A stretch of DNA of 64,000 bases from Nereida sp965655635 (GCF_965655635.1 NZ_CBFHHE010000010.1:4561-68560); one strand, 5' to 3'. Positions 36,395 through 46,628 are shown, numbered from the stretch's first letter. The notes: generated by a model not told the origin, from the letters alone. A program made the numbers and translations.

Positions 36395-36435
36395 CCCTCA
36401 CGCTAAACGGCAAAAACCACCTAAACGGAGCGCCC

Positions 36436-37257
36436 ATGATCTCTCTCACGCAAATGGCGACAGATGTTTTGCAAACAGCAGATGGCGCGGAAAAAACGGC
36501 CCTCTCCCGTAAATACGCGGCGGAGTGGTTTGCCTCACGCGAAGCGGGCGCACCCTTTGAAATTGGCACGGCAGTGCCGCCGTTGCGCCCCGCGCGCCCA
36601 CAAAAACCCGCGCTGCTTGATCCGCGTGATGTGCCCCGCCGCAAACCTGGCACACCCGAGGGCCGCGTGGCCATGTTGCACGCCGTTGCCCACATCGAGC
36701 TTAACGCCGTTGATCTGCACTGGGACATCATTGCGCGCTTTGGCGGACGGGTCGATTTCCCAATCAGTTTTTACGATGATTGGGTGAAATCTGCCGATGA
36801 GGAGAGTAAACATTTCAGCCTCATGAGCGATTGTTTGGCCAATTACGGCGCGCATTACGGTAGTCTTGATGCGCACGCTGGCATGTGGTCCGCCGCCGAA
36901 GATACAGCCGATGATATTCTGGGCCGTCTCGCCGTGGTTCCTATGGTGCTTGAGGCGCGCGGTCTCGACGTCACACCTGGTATGATTAAGCTATTCAAAC
37001 AGGCAAAAGACACCGCCGCCGTTGGAGCGATGGAAGTGATCTACGCCGAAGAAGTGCATCATGTCAGCTACGGCTCAAAGTGGTTTCACTTTCTATGTGG
37101 CCGCCAAAATCTTGATCCGACACCAACATTCCACCGCCTTGTCCGAAAATATTTCCACAGCGCGCTAAAGCCGCCGTTCAACGAAGAGAAGCGCGCAGAA
37201 GCGGGTATTCCACCAGATTTTTACTGGCCACTCAGCGAAAGTGCTGCTGTGCGCTAA
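36436..37257 (+). CDS. Ferritin-like DUF455 protein
   Basis: A 273-residue protein of the DUF455 family, a ferritin-like four-helix fold. The metal-binding pattern is visible in HAVAHIELNAVDLHWD, DEESKHFSLM and EVIYAEEVHHVSYG, providing Glu/His ligands for a probable di-iron or di-manganese centre. Members have been linked to tRNA hydroxylation or oxygenation by fold, but this one has no assigned reaction. It lies 42 bases downstream of bcp and may be co-transcribed. The next ~200 bases hold no gene. Confidence 0.88.
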   Translation: MISLTQMATDVLQTADGAEKTALSRKYAAEWFASREAGAPFEIGTAVPPLRPARPQKPALLDPRDVPRRKPGTPEGRVAMLHAVAHIELNAVDLHWDIIARFGGRVDFPISFYDDWVKSADEESKHFSLMSDCLANYGAHYGSLDAHAGMWSAAEDTADDILGRLAVVPMVLEARGLDVTPGMIKLFKQAKDTAAVGAMEVIYAEEVHHVSYGSKWFHFLCGRQNLDPTPTFHRLVRKYFHSALKPPFNEEKRAEAGIPPDFYWPLSESAAVR

Positions 37258-37463
37258 GTATCTGCGTGCCCACTTAAATATTCGGCAAGAACCCGCCAGT
37301 TTTGAACCATTGCATGCCCACGCACCTTTGCCCGGGGCCAAAATTGTTTGCGGTCCATTAACCACCGCCTTAAACCATTGTGAAGGATGTACTTTGCAGT
37401 CAGGTCGCAGAGCCATCGTGACGTAACAAACCGAAACGGAACAGTTTTTTGGCACTACCTTGG

Positions 37464-38768
37464 ATGAACCGTTTGAACCACCGCCTTGAAAACGTCTTCC
37501 CCGAGCGGCGGTTGTTTTTGCGTTCAGACAATGAGACCCGCTATATTCTGCTCAAACCCGTGACCCAATTAGTTGGCATCGTTGGCAGTACGGCCGTTAT
37601 CGCTTGGTCGATCATCGCTACCTCAATTTTGATCATGGATAGCATCGGCGCTGGCAATTTCCGCGAGCAGGCGAAACGTGATCAAGCGTTCTATCTTGAA
37701 CGACTGAACGCGCTGGCGGATGAACGTGACGCCCGCGCGGCCGAAGCATTGGCCTCTCAAGAACGGTTCAACACTGCCCTGAGCCAGATTTCTGTGATGC
37801 AGACGCAATTGTTGGAAACCCAAGAAAGGCGCCGCGAGCTTGAAATTGGGATGGAAGCTTTCCAAGAAACTCTGCGCCGCGTGAGCGGAGAGCGCGAAGA
37901 CGCCCGTGAAAAGCTGCAAGAGTTGAACGCGTCCCTCGAGGGTGAAACTGAAACCGGACAGAATCCGCTGAGCGCCGCGCGTGACCTTGAAACCACCGTC
38001 GATTACCTGGCCGGTGCCCTGTCGGAAACCGCAGGCGAGCGGGACACAGTTGTGGCAGACGCTCAGGCCGCGCTGATTGCCGCCGATGAAATGGCCGCAG
38101 AGCTCAAAATCCTTGGAGACCGCAACAACGAAATTTTCCGCGCCCTAGAGGAAGCGATGACAGTTTCAGTCGAGCCGCTGGACAAGATGTTCCGCAAGGC
38201 AGGTTTGTCGACGGATAATCTTCTCAAGCAAGTGCGCCGTGGGTATTCTGGACAAGGCGGCCCCCTCGCCCCTTTGTCCTTCTCGACCCGCGGGGAGATT
38301 GATCCAAGTGCCGAACGTGCCAACAGCATCATCAGTAAACTCGATGAGCTGAACCTCTATCGAATCGCTGCCCAAAAAGCACCGTTCACAATGCCGGTGA
38401 CGAACAATTATCGTTTCACCTCTGGGTTTGGTCCCCGCTGGGGCCGTATGCACAACGGCACAGATTTTGCGGCACCGATCGGCACACCGATCTATGCACC
38501 AGCGGACGGTGTAGTAACTTTTGCTGGCTGGTCGTCAGGATATGGACGTTTGGTGAAGATCAAACACGACTTCGGCATCGAAACAAGATATGCCCACCAA
38601 TCCAGAATTCGCGTAAAAGTAGGCCAAAGGGTCTCGCGCGGGGACCGGATCGGTGATATTGGCAACACTGGCCGGTCCACTGGACCGCACTTACACTACG
38701 AGATCCGCGTTGGCGGGCGTCCCATCAACCCAATGATCTATATCAAGGCTGGTCAAAATGTTTTCTAA
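37464..38768 (+). CDS. M23 family metallopeptidase (LmdC-like)
   Basis: A 434-residue envelope peptidase. An N-terminal cytoplasmic tail is followed by one membrane span (~residues 34-58) and a long coiled coil (residues ~65-210). The C-terminal LytM/M23 domain (residues ~315-425) has the zinc ligands in HNGTDFAAP and HLHYEI. It is predicted to cleave peptidoglycan cross-bridges. ATG 37464 is chosen; a TTG at 37449 is possible. It overlaps the bactofilin gene by 11 bases. M23-bactofilin operons are known in alphaproteobacteria, where the bactofilin positions the peptidase. Confidence 0.88.
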   Translation: MNRLNHRLENVFPERRLFLRSDNETRYILLKPVTQLVGIVGSTAVIAWSIIATSILIMDSIGAGNFREQAKRDQAFYLERLNALADERDARAAEALASQERFNTALSQISVMQTQLLETQERRRELEIGMEAFQETLRRVSGEREDAREKLQELNASLEGETETGQNPLSAARDLETTVDYLAGALSETAGERDTVVADAQAALIAADEMAAELKILGDRNNEIFRALEEAMTVSVEPLDKMFRKAGLSTDNLLKQVRRGYSGQGGPLAPLSFSTRGEIDPSAERANSIISKLDELNLYRIAAQKAPFTMPVTNNYRFTSGFGPRWGRMHNGTDFAAPIGTPIYAPADGVVTFAGWSSGYGRLVKIKHDFGIETRYAHQSRIRVKVGQRVSRGDRIGDIGNTGRSTGPHLHYEIRVGGRPINPMIYIKAGQNVF

Positions 38769-39252
38769 AAGCAAAATCAACGATCCTGCACCCAAAAGCG
38801 ATGACACAACTGCGGCCCCCGCTCCTGCGGCAGCCAAAGCGTCGACACCCGAATTCAAGCGATCTGCGCCTAAACCCAAAGCGCCAGCATCGCTGATCTC
38901 TAGCGATCTGCACGTCAAAGGCAACCTGCGCACCGCGGGCGATATTCAAGTTGAAGGCGAAGTAGAAGGCGACATCCGCGCCCATTTGCTGACCATCGGC
39001 GAAAGCGCAACGATCCGAGGCGAAGTTATTGCTGACGACGTTGTCATTCACGGTCACATCGTTGGGCGCGTACGCGGTCTGAAAGTGCGCCTGACATCAA
39101 CTGCACGCGTTGAGGGTGACATCATCCACAAGACAATCGCAATTGAGAGTGGCGCGCATTTCGAGGGGTCCGTTCAACGTCAGGACGACCCACTGGCAGC
39201 CGGTGCTAAATCAGCGCCTGCACCAAAGCCTGCGCCAACCAAGCCTGCATAA
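38758..39252 (+). CDS. Bactofilin
   Basis: A 164-residue cytoskeletal protein. Residues ~45-135 are the right-handed beta-helix domain, with short repeats such as GDIQVEGEVEGDIRAH and GEVIADDVVIHGHIVGRVRG. Both tails are low-complexity, Lys/Pro/Ala-rich and likely disordered. Bactofilins polymerise without nucleotides and organise cell-wall enzymes and cell shape. Its start lies inside the M23 peptidase gene, so the two are translationally coupled. A strong terminator ends the unit. Confidence 0.92.
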   Translation: MFSKSKINDPAPKSDDTTAAPAPAAAKASTPEFKRSAPKPKAPASLISSDLHVKGNLRTAGDIQVEGEVEGDIRAHLLTIGESATIRGEVIADDVVIHGHIVGRVRGLKVRLTSTARVEGDIIHKTIAIESGAHFEGSVQRQDDPLAAGAKSAPAPKPAPTKPA

Positions 39253-39273
39253 CAGGCGAAGGCATACAATTTT

Positions 39274-39303
39274 AAAAGGCGTCCTTCGGGGCGCCTTTTT
39301 TAT
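39274..39303 (+). terminator. Terminator after the bactofilin gene
   Basis: AAAGGCGTCC-TTCG-GGGCGCCTTT forms a stable UUCG-tetraloop hairpin with one G-U pair and a T tract. Confidence 0.9.
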
Positions 39304-39318
39304 TATCTTGCACCGACA

Positions 39319-40092
39319 TCAGCCGGACTTTTGTGGGCGGGAGTGATCCGGAATTTGTTGAATTTTATACAGATGCCATGTGGCGTGCCCAAAGAGCGGC
39401 AGCACAATAAACATCCCCAGAAATGCGGGAATAATTGCCGCAATTGAGGCAAGACCAATCACCGCCCCCCAGATCATATAGGGCACGGGATAGGCCATCA
39501 CCTGAGCAATTGATGCAAGACCCGCAGTCATAAAATCAACATCACGATCAATAAGCATCGGCAATCCGAAAAGCGTCATTGAGAATATCAGCGTCAAAAA
39601 GCCAGCGCCGACGCCTGTGCCAATTGCCAGCATGGTAAGGCCGTTGGCGCTTAGAAACACCTCTGCACTGGACGAAATATTGACCATCGGCTGTCGACCT
39701 AAAAACAGCGCAAAAAGCATATGTCCAAGGAAAAACCAAAACAGCAGTATCACCACAACAATCACCGCAAGCCACGGCACTTGTCCATTTTTAAGCGCCC
39801 AGATGGCTCACAAAATATCCCACATTGTGATGGGCCGCCCACGATGATGTTGCCAACTGATCAAATAAAACCCAAGTGCCGCAAGTGAGCCAACCATCAG
39901 CAATCCCATAACCGCAAGCACAAACCAATAGCTGTGCCCAGAGGCATATTTCAGCGTGGCAATTGCAAGGCCGATGATTACAAAGGCACCCGCAAGCACC
40001 AGTGCAAACGCTGGGTAGCGCACCAAATCAACCGCCCCTGCCCGAAGCGCACGCGTAAAATCACTGCGCTTAGGGGCACGAAATTTTGTCAC
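39319..40092 (-). pseudogene. DUF2189 membrane protein interrupted by an in-frame TGA
   Basis: The frame begins with a GTG at 40092 (TKFRAPKRSDFTRALRAGAV) and two membrane spans, then stops at TGA (complement of 39808-39810) after ITMWDIL. The same frame continues at once as AIWALKNGQVPWLAV with the remaining spans and the family motifs FGLPMLIDRDVDFMTAGLAS and LPLFGHATWHLY to 39319. The two pieces together give a DUF2189-like membrane protein of ~257 codons, the family's usual size. A single substitution (for example CGA or TGG to TGA) would explain the break. Two separate small proteins are possible but unlikely, as the second piece lacks a good start. Confidence 0.75.
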
Positions 40093-40205
40093 GCCATGCG
40101 GTCTATCTTTGAGGTAGTCACTCTACGAGCGTAGCGCGCAGCGGATCAAGCGGTCAATCTTTGCTACAGATCAGCGCTTATTGGCAAGCTAACTGCAGGG
40201 CTACG

Positions 40206-41333
40206 TTAGTCTTCCGCATTAGCTTCTGCGCGCGATTTACCGGAAACATTCATCGCCAGCGTCGCGCCCATCAAGCCATCAAGATCACCGTCGAGAACAC
40301 CTTTGGTATCGGACGTCTCAAAGCTGGTGCGCAGGTCTTTCACCATCTGGTAAGGTTGCAGCACATACGAGCGGATTTGGTTGCCCCAACCAGCATCACC
40401 TTTGTTTTCGTGCGCTTCGTTGATGGCCGCGTTACGGCGGTCCAACTCCATTTGATACAAGCGCGATTTCAACGCTTTCATCGCAATATCGCGGTTCTGA
40501 TGCTGAGATTTCTCAGAACTGGTCACAACAATGCCTGTTGGGTTGTGTGTAATCCGGACGGCCGAGTCAGTCGTGTTCACGTGCTGTCCGCCCGCCCCAG
40601 ATGAACGATACGTATCAATCCGGATATCAGCGGGGTTCACCTCAATGTCGATGTTGTCATCGACGACTGGATAAACCCAGACTGACGTGAAGGACGTGTG
40701 TCGCTTGGCGGCGCTATCGAACGGGCTGATACGCACCAAACGGTGCACGCCGCTTTCGGACTTCAACCAGCCATAGGCGTTTGGACCACTGATCTTGTAC
40801 GCCGCAGACTTGATGCCCGCTTCGTCACCAGCCGATTCCGATTGCAGCTCAACTTTATAGCCCTTCTTTTCGGCCCAGCGGACATACATCCGCGCAAGCA
40901 TGCTTGCCCAATCACACGACTCTGTTCCGCCGGCACCGGCGTTAATTTCAAGGAAGGTATCATTGCCGTCGGCCTCGCCATTCAGCAATGCCTCAAGCTC
41001 TTTCGCAGCGGCCGTTTCTTTCAGGTCACGCAGGGCTTGCTCGGCTTCTGCCACCACATCCGCGTCGTCTTCCATTTCACCCAATTCGATCAACTCAATA
41101 TTGTCCGCCAAGGCTTGGGTCAGGTTTTTCTCAACGGCCATGGCATCAACCAGAACCTGTCGCTCGCGCATCAATTTTTGCGCGTTGTCCGGATCATTCC
41201 AAAGGTCAGGATCTTCTGCGCGGGCATTAAACTCTTCAAGGCGGTACGGCGCAGTCTCGATATCCATACGCTGGCGGACCAACTCAAGGGACTTTTCGAT
41301 CTCGGTAACGATGTTCTGGATTTCTGCGCGCAT
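40206..41333 (-). CDS. prfB: Peptide chain release factor 2
   Basis: Terminates translation at UGA and UAA. The peptidyl-tRNA hydrolysis motif GGQ is in SSGAGGQHVNTTDSAV, and the stop-codon recognition tripeptide SPF is in RISPFDSAAKRHTSF. The 375-residue frame is continuous, without the programmed frameshift seen in many RF2 genes. ATG 41333 is chosen; a TTG at 41351 also keeps the frame but adds atypical residues. It lies ~100 bases downstream of the PBP1A gene on the same strand. Confidence 0.96.
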   Translation of the reverse strand: MRAEIQNIVTEIEKSLELVRQRMDIETAPYRLEEFNARAEDPDLWNDPDNAQKLMRERQVLVDAMAVEKNLTQALADNIELIELGEMEDDADVVAEAEQALRDLKETAAAKELEALLNGEADGNDTFLEINAGAGGTESCDWASMLARMYVRWAEKKGYKVELQSESAGDEAGIKSAAYKISGPNAYGWLKSESGVHRLVRISPFDSAAKRHTSFTSVWVYPVVDDNIDIEVNPADIRIDTYRSSGAGGQHVNTTDSAVRITHNPTGIVVTSSEKSQHQNRDIAMKALKSRLYQMELDRRNAAINEAHENKGDAGWGNQIRSYVLQPYQMVKDLRTSFETSDTKGVLDGDLDGLMGATLAMNVSGKSRAEANAED

Positions 41334-41436
41334 AGAATTACAGGCCTTCAACTTATCTACACCTGCTCTAGCCTAGGGGCGCGCGCCCCACAAGCCAGAC
41401 CCGCAGAGGCGCCGCCTACAGGTAGCAGTCATTTGT

Positions 41437-43998
41437 CTAATACAGACCACCAGATGAGAGTGATCCAAAACTCGCTTTGGGCGCAACACGGGCCTTTTTG
41501 CCGCTGGATGTGGTCACCTCACGGCTGGTGGCCTCTGCCACATCATCAAAAAGCGGAAGATCACTGCCCATTGCAAAACCACCATCAAACGTCACCCCAA
41601 AGAGCGGCTCTTCGCCCTCGCGGAAACATTCCGAGACGATACCCTCACCAGACGCATCTTGGGGCAAGCGCGCACCTGTAATCCGGTCGATATTGAGAAA
41701 CTGACAGCTGCTTGGCACGTCAAAAGCACCGCCGCCGTATTTCTCAACCGCTTTTGTCATGAACTGATTGAAAACCGGCCCGCACATACCGCCGCCGGAT
41801 GCCCCACGGCCAAGGCCGCGCGGTGTGTCATGCCCGATGTAGCACCCCGCAACGATGTTCGACGTGAACCCCACGAACCAGACGTCTTTGGCGTCATTTG
41901 TCGTGCCCGTCTTACCTGCAACAGGCACCGACAAATTTACCGTTGAGCGCGCTGTACCCCGCTCAACCACACCGCTCAGCATCGATGTCAGCTGATAGGC
42001 CGTGATAGGATCTAGCACCCGCTCGCGGTTTGAAGTGATCCGCGGCGCAAAGCCCGCCTCAAGGCTTGCAAATTGGCAATCTTCACAGACGCGCTGGTCA
42101 TGCTTATAAACTGTGCGCCCGAAACGGTCCTGCACGCGGTCAACCAATGTAGGCTCAACACGTTCACCGCCGTTAGCAAACATTGCATAGGACGCGACCA
42201 CGTTGAACAGAGTGGTTTCCTGACTGCCCAGAGAGTTTGCCAAAAAGCGGCGCATCTCATCGGGGCCGTAGATGCCAAAACGTTCCGCATAATCACCCAC
42301 AACATCCATGCCGGTTTCTTGAGCCAGACGGATCGTCATCAAGTTACGCGACTGCTCAATCCCTGTGCGCACGGGCGTTGGGCCATAGAACTCTTTCGAG
42401 GCATTCTGCGGACGCCACAGGCCTTGGGGCGTATCAATTTCAATTGGCGCATCCACCACGATTGTTGCGGGCGTGTAGCCACTATCCAAGGCTGCTGCAT
42501 AGACAAACGGCTTAAATGACGAACCTGGCTGGCGTTTGGCTTGGGTGGCACGATTGAACACGGAATGCTGGTATGAAAAGCCGCCCTGCATGGCCAAAAC
42601 GCGGCCCGTGTTGACGTCCATGGCCATAAAGCCGCCCTGTACTTCGGGGACTTGGCGCAGGGTCCAGCGGATAAAACTGCCATCTGCATCTGCGGTAATT
42701 CGGCGGACGTGCACAACTTCACCCACTTTCAGCAGGTCTGCAGGCACGCGGGCTTGGCGGCTGGTGCTGCCATCGGCATTTTGGCGGCGCGCCCAGGTCA
42801 CGTCATTGGCCGCAATCACACCGCCAGCCTCGGGGTCTGTCACCCCTTCGATCCCAAGGCGTGCACTGTCACCAGACACACTAAGGACGACCGCCGGATA
42901 CCATTTGTTTTCAAGCAAAATATCGCGCGAAATATCAACGTTGCTTAGCGCCTCGCGCCACGCCGCCTCATCCCCCAGTACTTCTTCGGGCAGTGTTTTA
43001 CCCGTAGGTCGCCAGATGCCGATGTTGCGATCATAGGCTTCCAAACCGCGTTGCAGTGCATCAGCGGCCTCGACCTGCATCTCGGGGTCGACTGTGGCGC
43101 GGACTGACATGCCACCACTGAAAAACTCGTCCTCACCAAAATCGCGGCTCAATTGGCGGCGAATTTCGTCTGTAAAATAATCGCGGTCCGGAAGCTGCGC
43201 CTTAAAGCCTTCGTAATCGCCAGTTTGCACCGTGCGAAGGGGCTCTTCTTTGGCCAACTCATATTGATCGCGGGTGATATAGCCGTTCTCCATCATCTCG
43301 CGCAGGACGAAATTGCGACGCGTCACAGCGCGCTCCACCTGCCGCACCGGATGATAGCGCGACGGCGCTTTTGGCAGTACCGCAAGATAGGCCGCCTCAC
43401 TGACGGTCAGTTCAGAAAGACCCTTGTTGAAATAGGTCTGCGCCGCAGCGGCAACGCCATAGGAGTTTTGCCCAAGGAAAATCTCGTTCAGGTAAAGCTC
43501 AAGAATTTTATCTTTGCTGAGTGTGTCTTCGATGCGCGTGGCAAGGATCAACTCTTTGATCTTGCGCTCAGCCGACCTGTCACCCGACAGCAGAAAGTTT
43601 TTCATCACCTGCTGCGTGATCGTCGAAGCCCCGCGCACATCAGAGCCGCGCGATTTCACCGCATCAACCGCAGCCGCGGCCATCCCGCGCGCATCATAGC
43701 CTGCATGGGTGTAGAAGTTCTTATCTTCAGCAGAAATAAACGCACCCTTTACCAGCTCAGGGATCTCATCTGCGGGCGAGAACAACCGCCGCTCGCGCGC
43801 AAATTCATCAATTACGCGGCCCTCACCGGAATAAATCCGGCTAATCGTCGGCGGCGTGTATTGCGCCAGACTTTCGTGGCTGGGCAGATCACGGCCGTAC
43901 ATCCAAAAGACGGCCCCAATGGTCAGCGCCCCAAAGAAAAGCGCCAAAGTTACGCTGCTAAAAATCGCACCGAAGAAAGAAAAAATCGACCGCAGCAT
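41437..43998 (-). CDS. mrcA: Penicillin-binding protein 1A (class A)
   Basis: A bifunctional peptidoglycan synthase of 853 residues with an N-terminal membrane anchor (~residues 12-33). The transglycosylase catalytic Glu91 is in EDKNFYTHAG, followed by STITQQVMKN. The transpeptidase domain has SSFK in PGSSFKPFVYAA, an SRN triplet and KTGTT. An OB-like insert lies between them, typical of PBP1A. It is between the amidase upstream and prfB downstream. Together with the amidase and the MurI, ZapA and bactofilin genes it belongs to the cell-wall growth machinery. Confidence 0.96.
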   Translation of the reverse strand: MLRSIFSFFGAIFSSVTLALFFGALTIGAVFWMYGRDLPSHESLAQYTPPTISRIYSGEGRVIDEFARERRLFSPADEIPELVKGAFISAEDKNFYTHAGYDARGMAAAAVDAVKSRGSDVRGASTITQQVMKNFLLSGDRSAERKIKELILATRIEDTLSKDKILELYLNEIFLGQNSYGVAAAAQTYFNKGLSELTVSEAAYLAVLPKAPSRYHPVRQVERAVTRRNFVLREMMENGYITRDQYELAKEEPLRTVQTGDYEGFKAQLPDRDYFTDEIRRQLSRDFGEDEFFSGGMSVRATVDPEMQVEAADALQRGLEAYDRNIGIWRPTGKTLPEEVLGDEAAWREALSNVDISRDILLENKWYPAVVLSVSGDSARLGIEGVTDPEAGGVIAANDVTWARRQNADGSTSRQARVPADLLKVGEVVHVRRITADADGSFIRWTLRQVPEVQGGFMAMDVNTGRVLAMQGGFSYQHSVFNRATQAKRQPGSSFKPFVYAAALDSGYTPATIVVDAPIEIDTPQGLWRPQNASKEFYGPTPVRTGIEQSRNLMTIRLAQETGMDVVGDYAERFGIYGPDEMRRFLANSLGSQETTLFNVVASYAMFANGGERVEPTLVDRVQDRFGRTVYKHDQRVCEDCQFASLEAGFAPRITSNRERVLDPITAYQLTSMLSGVVERGTARSTVNLSVPVAGKTGTTNDAKDVWFVGFTSNIVAGCYIGHDTPRGLGRGASGGGMCGPVFNQFMTKAVEKYGGGAFDVPSSCQFLNIDRITGARLPQDASGEGIVSECFREGEEPLFGVTFDGGFAMGSDLPLFDDVAEATSREVTTSSGKKARVAPKASFGSLSSGGLY

Positions 43999-44096
43999 TT
44001 AATCCACCCGAATGCCCTGAACTTTGAATAGGTTATATAGTGGGGGCGCAGGCGCGTCAAAACAACCCGCATCACGGTTGTGCGAAAGACCGCCGC

Positions 44097-45332
44097 TCAT
44101 TGACGTGTCCGTTTGGCCAATTCTGCGTCCTCAGCCGCCCAAAGGCGAACCCCATCCACCAGCCCCAAAATTGCTTGGGCGCGCCATTCGGGGTTGGTTA
44201 AGTTTGCAAGATCTTGGGCGTCCGACATAAATCCCAACTCGACCAAGACCGAGGGGATATCTGGCGCTTTGAGCACCGCAAAGCCCGCCTGTCTGCGCGG
44301 GCGCGAGTTGATGCCATCAACGCTGGCTTTGATGCCGCCCACTAATAATTCGGCCAACCGATCAGCGCGCGGTTGTGTTTCACGCCGCGCTAAATCAATC
44401 AAAACACCGGCTACGGTGTCGTCTTGCCCCACAAGGTCCACGCCGCCCAGAATATCACTGCGGTCATGACCGCGGGCCAACTGTGCGCTGGCCGCATCGG
44501 TCGCCTCATCCGCAAGGGTGTAAACCGTAGCACCCCGCGCCCCACCGCCACTTAGCGCGTCTGCATGCAACGATATTAACACATCTGCGTGCGTTTTATG
44601 GGCAATCGAGACCCGTTCGCGCAGGGACACAAACACATCATCGTTGCGAGTCAAAATAACGCGGTGCCCATCGCGGATCAGCGCCTCGCCCAAAGCCCGT
44701 GCAAAACTCAGCATCAATGCCGCTTCTTGGTAGGGGCGCACTTCGGCGCCCGGATCAATGCCGCCGTGCCCGGGGTCCAAAACAATGGTCAGGCCCTGTT
44801 CGGGCACATTCGCAGCGCTGTCTTGGACACCAGACGTGCCCTCAATTGCCAACGCAACGCCGCGCCCATCTGCCTCAACAGCCGCGGCAAAACCCGCCTC
44901 ATCCGTCTGGCGCAGCACAAAGCTAAGCATCGCGCCGCTGCCGTCTTGTTTGATCCGCATCTGCGATTTGCCAACGGTCATCGGCCCATCCAGCGTGAGC
45001 ACCATCCGCGACCATCCAGCCCTAATTTGACCGAACCCAATATCCGTTACACGTTGTGAGCGGATCATATCATCAACATTAGCTTCTCCAGACAGCCCAT
45101 TGAAATCAATGATTACTCTATGGGGGGCATTTACATGTTTGATACGAAACGGGACACCTTGGGTCAGTGACAATTGCACATCAACACCGCGCCAGATGGG
45201 GGAAATAGAGCTGTCCTGCAGCCGCAAATCGGCCCGTGCCGTCAACGTTTGCGCCGACAGGCCGAATGGCTGCACAACCAAAGCGATACAAAAAGTAATA
45301 GCCAAAAAGAGACAGTTTGAAAAACGGGGCAT
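44097..45332 (-). CDS. N-acetylmuramoyl-L-alanine amidase (AmiC type)
   Basis: A 411-residue periplasmic amidase that cleaves the lactyl-peptide bond during septum splitting. A signal peptide ends near SAQ (residue ~28). An AMIN-like targeting domain occupies ~residues 35-150. The zinc amidase_3 domain is from ~190: VLDPGHGGIDPG and SLHADA supply histidine ligands, and VELGFMSD contains the catalytic Glu. ATG 45332 is chosen; the upstream frame to 45386 is not family-like. It is ~100 bases upstream of the PBP1A gene on the same strand. Confidence 0.93.
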   Translation of the reverse strand: MPRFSNCLFLAITFCIALVVQPFGLSAQTLTARADLRLQDSSISPIWRGVDVQLSLTQGVPFRIKHVNAPHRVIIDFNGLSGEANVDDMIRSQRVTDIGFGQIRAGWSRMVLTLDGPMTVGKSQMRIKQDGSGAMLSFVLRQTDEAGFAAAVEADGRGVALAIEGTSGVQDSAANVPEQGLTIVLDPGHGGIDPGAEVRPYQEAALMLSFARALGEALIRDGHRVILTRNDDVFVSLRERVSIAHKTHADVLISLHADALSGGGARGATVYTLADEATDAASAQLARGHDRSDILGGVDLVGQDDTVAGVLIDLARRETQPRADRLAELLVGGIKASVDGINSRPRRQAGFAVLKAPDIPSVLVELGFMSDAQDLANLTNPEWRAQAILGLVDGVRLWAAEDAELAKRTRQ

Positions 45333-45389
45333 GACTAACCGTGCTGGTGTTTCATGAACAGTAGCGGACAAGCAGCGTAGGCGCAAAGC

Positions 45390-46568
45390 TTAGCCCGTAC
45401 GCGCGGACATAAAGGCAGTCAGTCGCGCCAACCCTTCGATGATGTCGGCCGTGCCGCGCGCATATGAAAACCGCAAGGTCGTCGCTCCGCGCACAGGATC
45501 GAAATCCAAACCGGGGGTCACGGCAACGCCAGCCTCATTCAAAATTTCTGATGCAAACGCACGACTGTCATCTGTGTACTCACTGACATCCGCATAAACA
45601 TAAAATGCCCCATCCGGCGGTGCGATCTTGTCAAAGCCAGCCTTGGGCAACCCTTCCAACATCAAGCGACGGTTTTCGCGGTACACATCCATATTCGTCT
45701 GCAGTTCTTCGTCGCAATCCATCGCAGCCAGTGCAGCAACTTGGGCCACATGAGGCGCACAAATGAACATGTTTTGAGCCAAGCGTTCAACGCGGCGAAC
45801 CTGATCTTGGGGCACAACCATCCAACCCACGCGCCAGCCGGTCATGCTGAAGTATTTGGAAAACGAGTTGATGACCCACGCGTCATCACTGATCTCCAAC
45901 GCCGTCACCGCTTTGGCCTCATATTCAATGCCGTGATAAATCTCATCACTGATAAAGGCAGCACGTTCAGCCGCGCAGGCCTCGATGAGCGCGCGCATCG
46001 CATCATGGTCCAACATGGTGCCAGACGGGTTGGCCGGTGAGGCCACCAACATGCCATCAAACTTGCGCCCACCGTCTTTGGCAGCGTCTAAAATATCCTG
46101 CGCCACCGGCTGCAGGCGGTTTTCCGCACGCGTTTGCAGATCAACAGGCTCCACGTTGAGGGCTTTAAAAATCTGGCGGTAGCTTGGATAACCCGGCGCG
46201 CCAATCGCCACGCGGTCACCTGCATCAAAAAGCGCTGTAAACGCCAGGACAAACGCGCCGCTGCTACCCGGGGTGATGATGATGCGTTCTGGATCTACTG
46301 CAACACCGTACCAATCCATGTATAGCTGACTGATACGCGCACGAAGCGCGGGCAAACCTTTGGCGACAGTATAGCCAAGCGCGTCGTCTTCCATCGCTTT
46401 TGCCGCTGCAACGCGTGCGCCCGCAGGTGCACCTGTGCCCGGCTGACCTACTTCCATGTGGATAATGGTTCGGCCCTCGGCCTCAAGGCGCGCGGCTTCT
46501 GCCATCACGTCCATCACAATAAAGGGATCAACCGTGCCTCGCACCGATCCTTGCCTTGAAGTTCCCAT
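45390..46568 (-). CDS. Pyridoxal-phosphate aminotransferase (class I/II)
   Basis: A 392-residue aminotransferase of the aspartate/aromatic type, fold type I. The PLP lysine lies in NSFSKYFSMTGWRVGW, with the substrate-binding ASPANPSGTML and SDEIYHGIEYE segments and the carboxylate-binding Arg in FSYARG. The amino donor cannot be fixed from the sequence. ATG 46568 has GGAGGG four to five bases upstream. It is divergent from the M48 protease gene, with 60 bases between their starts. Confidence 0.9.
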   Translation of the reverse strand: MGTSRQGSVRGTVDPFIVMDVMAEAARLEAEGRTIIHMEVGQPGTGAPAGARVAAAKAMEDDALGYTVAKGLPALRARISQLYMDWYGVAVDPERIIITPGSSGAFVLAFTALFDAGDRVAIGAPGYPSYRQIFKALNVEPVDLQTRAENRLQPVAQDILDAAKDGGRKFDGMLVASPANPSGTMLDHDAMRALIEACAAERAAFISDEIYHGIEYEAKAVTALEISDDAWVINSFSKYFSMTGWRVGWMVVPQDQVRRVERLAQNMFICAPHVAQVAALAAMDCDEELQTNMDVYRENRRLMLEGLPKAGFDKIAPPDGAFYVYADVSEYTDDSRAFASEILNEAGVAVTPGLDFDPVRGATTLRFSYARGTADIIEGLARLTAFMSARTG

Positions 46569-46628
46569 GAAGCCCTCCGATACTGATTGTGAGTTCAAGA
46601 CCAAACCCATACGCGAAGGTCAATCATC

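Noticed and set aside
37258..37463. A small gene between DUF455 and the M23 peptidase
   Set aside because: The only open frame is cysteine/proline-rich with no ribosome site and overlaps the DUF455 end.
40206..41333. Programmed frameshift in prfB
   Set aside because: The coding frame is continuous and no CTT TGA slippery site is present near codon 25.
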